Positions 45,567-46,989 of a stretch of DNA of 46,989 nt are shown in pieces. The notes beneath the pieces were generated by a model. That model made no database searches. It saw nothing but the letters and a program-made list of their open reading frames with translations, and had not been told where the DNA came from. Source of the DNA: Stenotrophomonas sp. 278 (GTDB taxonomy: Bacteria; Pseudomonadota; Gammaproteobacteria; Xanthomonadales; Xanthomonadaceae); contig NZ_RHPP01000017.1 in the NCBI RefSeq assembly GCF_003935715.1, forward strand, positions 1-46,989, written 5' to 3'. The position numbers and the translations under genes are program-made. Every line of letters begins with the position of its first letter. The stretch's first letter is position 1.

Positions 45567-46580
45567 ATGAAAGACTCCACCCGCATGACCCGCTGCGCAC
45601 ACACCGCCCTCGCTGTCGCCCTGCTGGCCGGCGTCGCTGCTTCCGCGTCGGCGCAGCAGACCCAGCTGGCCCCCGAGCAGCAGCGCATCACCGACCAGGC
45701 GATCCATGCTGACCACGCCGCATATGAGGCCACCCAGGGCCGCATCCAGGCGCTGAACGATGGTGGTCGCCCGATCCGCGATTACCACCTGGCCAAGGCC
45801 CAGTGCTGGCTGGATGTGTCGTTCCACGAGTACAGCCGCAACGACCGCAGCGACTTCCCGCAGCTGGCGCTGACCGAATCGGAAAAGCTGATCAACGGCA
45901 TGGAGCAGGGCGTGCAGCCGATGCCTGTCGATACGCCGCTGGTGAACAATGCCAGGTACCTGCGTGATGACCTGTGGCAGCGCCTGCGGGTTGTGCAGGG
46001 CAGCCCGGGTTTCATGTGCGCGCAGCAGCAGGTCGCCTGCGGTGAAGTCGAGCTGGTGCATGCCGGCAACGAGTTCAACCAGCAGCAGTGGCGGCATTCC
46101 AAGCCGTACATCCAGATTGCCGAGGAACTGGTCAACGATGCCGAGGCGGCGGCACGCCAGTGCGCCGCAGCACCGGCGGCCGTGAGCGCCGCGCCGGGCC
46201 CGCTGGTTGCCAACGTGCTGTTCGAGTTTGATCGTGACGGCTACCGCGACATCCGGACTTACTCGCTGGAAAGCATCGACCGTGCCCTGGCCAGCATCGC
46301 CAGTGAAAAGCTGCAACTGCAATCGGTGGCTCTGGTCGGTCATGCCGACCGCATGCAGGGACGCGGCTTCGATGCCAACCAGGCGCTGTCCGAACGGCGT
46401 GCGAAGACCGTGCGCGACCTGCTGATCGGTCGCGGCATCGACCCGGCGAAGGTGCGTTACGAGTACCGCGGCGACACCCAGCAGGTGCAGCAGTGCGCGG
46501 GCGTCACCCCGCGTGCGGCGCTGCTGGAATGCCTGCTGCCCAACCGCCGGGTGGAAGTGCGCTTCGAGGTGGCCCGCTAG
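45567..46580 (+). CDS. OmpA-family peptidoglycan-binding protein
   Basis: A 337-aa exported protein with a signal peptide (cleavage likely after ASA, residue 29), a helical N-terminal region (about 35-200) and a C-terminal OmpA domain (about 212-337). The OmpA motifs are visible: NVLFEFDRDGY, the ligand-binding Asp in VGHADR, ALSERRAKTVRDLL and LPNRRVEVRFEV. Such domains bind peptidoglycan non-covalently, so the protein probably ties the preceding outer-membrane complex to the cell wall. It begins 10 bases after the barrel gene with a GAGG site. Its TAG stop overlaps the stop of the convergent GGDEF gene. Confidence 0.92.
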   Translation: MKDSTRMTRCAHTALAVALLAGVAASASAQQTQLAPEQQRITDQAIHADHAAYEATQGRIQALNDGGRPIRDYHLAKAQCWLDVSFHEYSRNDRSDFPQLALTESEKLINGMEQGVQPMPVDTPLVNNARYLRDDLWQRLRVVQGSPGFMCAQQQVACGEVELVHAGNEFNQQQWRHSKPYIQIAEELVNDAEAAARQCAAAPAAVSAAPGPLVANVLFEFDRDGYRDIRTYSLESIDRALASIASEKLQLQSVALVGHADRMQGRGFDANQALSERRAKTVRDLLIGRGIDPAKVRYEYRGDTQQVQQCAGVTPRAALLECLLPNRRVEVRFEVAR

Positions 46581-46589
46581 TAGCGGGCC
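46571..46589. terminator. Hairpin across two convergent stop codons, possible bidirectional terminator
   Basis: GGCCCGCT/AGCGGGCC forms an 8-bp stem with a three-base loop exactly over the overlapping stop codons of the OmpA gene (46578-46580) and the GGDEF gene (46577-46579). No T-run is present on either strand, so termination is only suggested. Confidence 0.4.
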
Positions 46590-46989
46590 GGCGTCCACGG
46601 CATCGGCCGGCTGCCGGACAACGACAGCCAGCCGCGCGCCATCGCATCAGCCGGGTCGTGCAGCAGGGCATAGAGGTCCACGTCCTGCCCGGCGCGTTCG
46701 CCCCACAGGCTGGCCCACGCGTTCTGGCCACTGCGTCGCGCACTCTGCAGGGCGCGGTCGGCGGCGCGCAGGCTGTCCTCCAGTGCCGCAGATGTATCAG
46801 CAAACAGCGGCAATGGGGCGAGGCCGATGCTGGCCGTGACGGTCAGGTGCTGGCCAGGGGCCAGTTCGATCACCAGGCGCTCCATCTGCAGGCACAGGTG
46901 GCTGGCCAGCGCCTGTGCGGCCTGTGCCTGGGTGTCGTGGCGGGCGACCAGGAAACCCGCGCCACCCCAGCGTGCCACCACGTCGTGGC
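46577..46989 (-). CDS. C-terminal part of a degenerate GGDEF-domain protein (partial)
   Basis: The frame is open to the right edge, giving about 137 residues. HDVVARWGGAGFLVARH corresponds to the active-site loop of diguanylate cyclases, but the GGDEF signature reads GGAGF, so cyclase activity is probably lost. Later family features remain: VTASIGLAPLP and ALEDSLRAADRALQSARRSG, corresponding to the C-terminal ADxALYxAKxxGRN helix. A 45-residue tail follows. Proteins of this kind may act as regulators or GTP sensors in c-di-GMP networks. The N-terminal domains lie outside the window. Confidence 0.82.
   Translation of the reverse strand, partial: HDVVARWGGAGFLVARHDTQAQAAQALASHLCLQMERLVIELAPGQHLTVTASIGLAPLPLFADTSAALEDSLRAADRALQSARRSGQNAWASLWGERAGQDVDLYALLHDPADAMARGWLSLSGSRPMPWTPARY

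Overview
The window is GC-rich, densely coded bacterial DNA. The SMAG-type GTAG palindromes, the gene families and the codon use all point to the Xanthomonadaceae, most likely Stenotrophomonas or a close relative; this is inference, because no rRNA or marker gene is present. No tRNA, rRNA, CRISPR array, insertion sequence or prophage was seen.

Layout. 1-8.5 kb is housekeeping: the tail of an unidentified gene, tatABC (twin-arginine export), then on the minus strand a BPSS1780-like membrane protein and a GspE/PulE-type ATPase overlapping a class I glutamine amidotransferase, then glyQ-glyS. 8.5-16.1 kb holds one very large gene (about 2,280 aa) that reads as a multidomain secreted toxin or effector. 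Its C-terminal tip is AT-richer and carries a plausible zinc-dependent deaminase signature; a 164-aa gene of unknown function follows. 16.1-21.8 kb is tamA-tamB. 21.8-24.4 kb is a repeat-rich accessory patch: GTAG palindromes, a two-ended composite repeat present twice, a 51-bp hairpin repeat present twice, a symE-like toxin gene with a structured leader, and a conserved hypothetical gene. 24.4-29.2 kb (minus strand) is an Hsp70 (hscC) followed by two paralogous membrane J-like proteins, the same grouping as E. coli hscC/djlB/djlC. 29.3-31.4 kb is an S46 dipeptidyl-peptidase.

31.6-46.6 kb looks like a surface-structure locus: an OmpR-type response regulator without a visible kinase, then a 3,181-aa exported protein of DUF11 and SdrD B-like modules, a predicted outer-membrane beta-barrel (1,117 aa) and an OmpA-family peptidoglycan-binding protein. 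The last three overlap or nearly abut and read as one operon. Just upstream of its presumed promoter are three direct repeats with exact 10-bp period, the type of site OmpR-family regulators use, and its leader can form mutually exclusive hairpins, one covering the ribosome binding site. The right edge cuts a convergent gene encoding a degenerate GGDEF domain.

The two most promising systems for follow-up are the giant toxin with a candidate deaminase tip and the response regulator/adhesin/barrel/OmpA locus.
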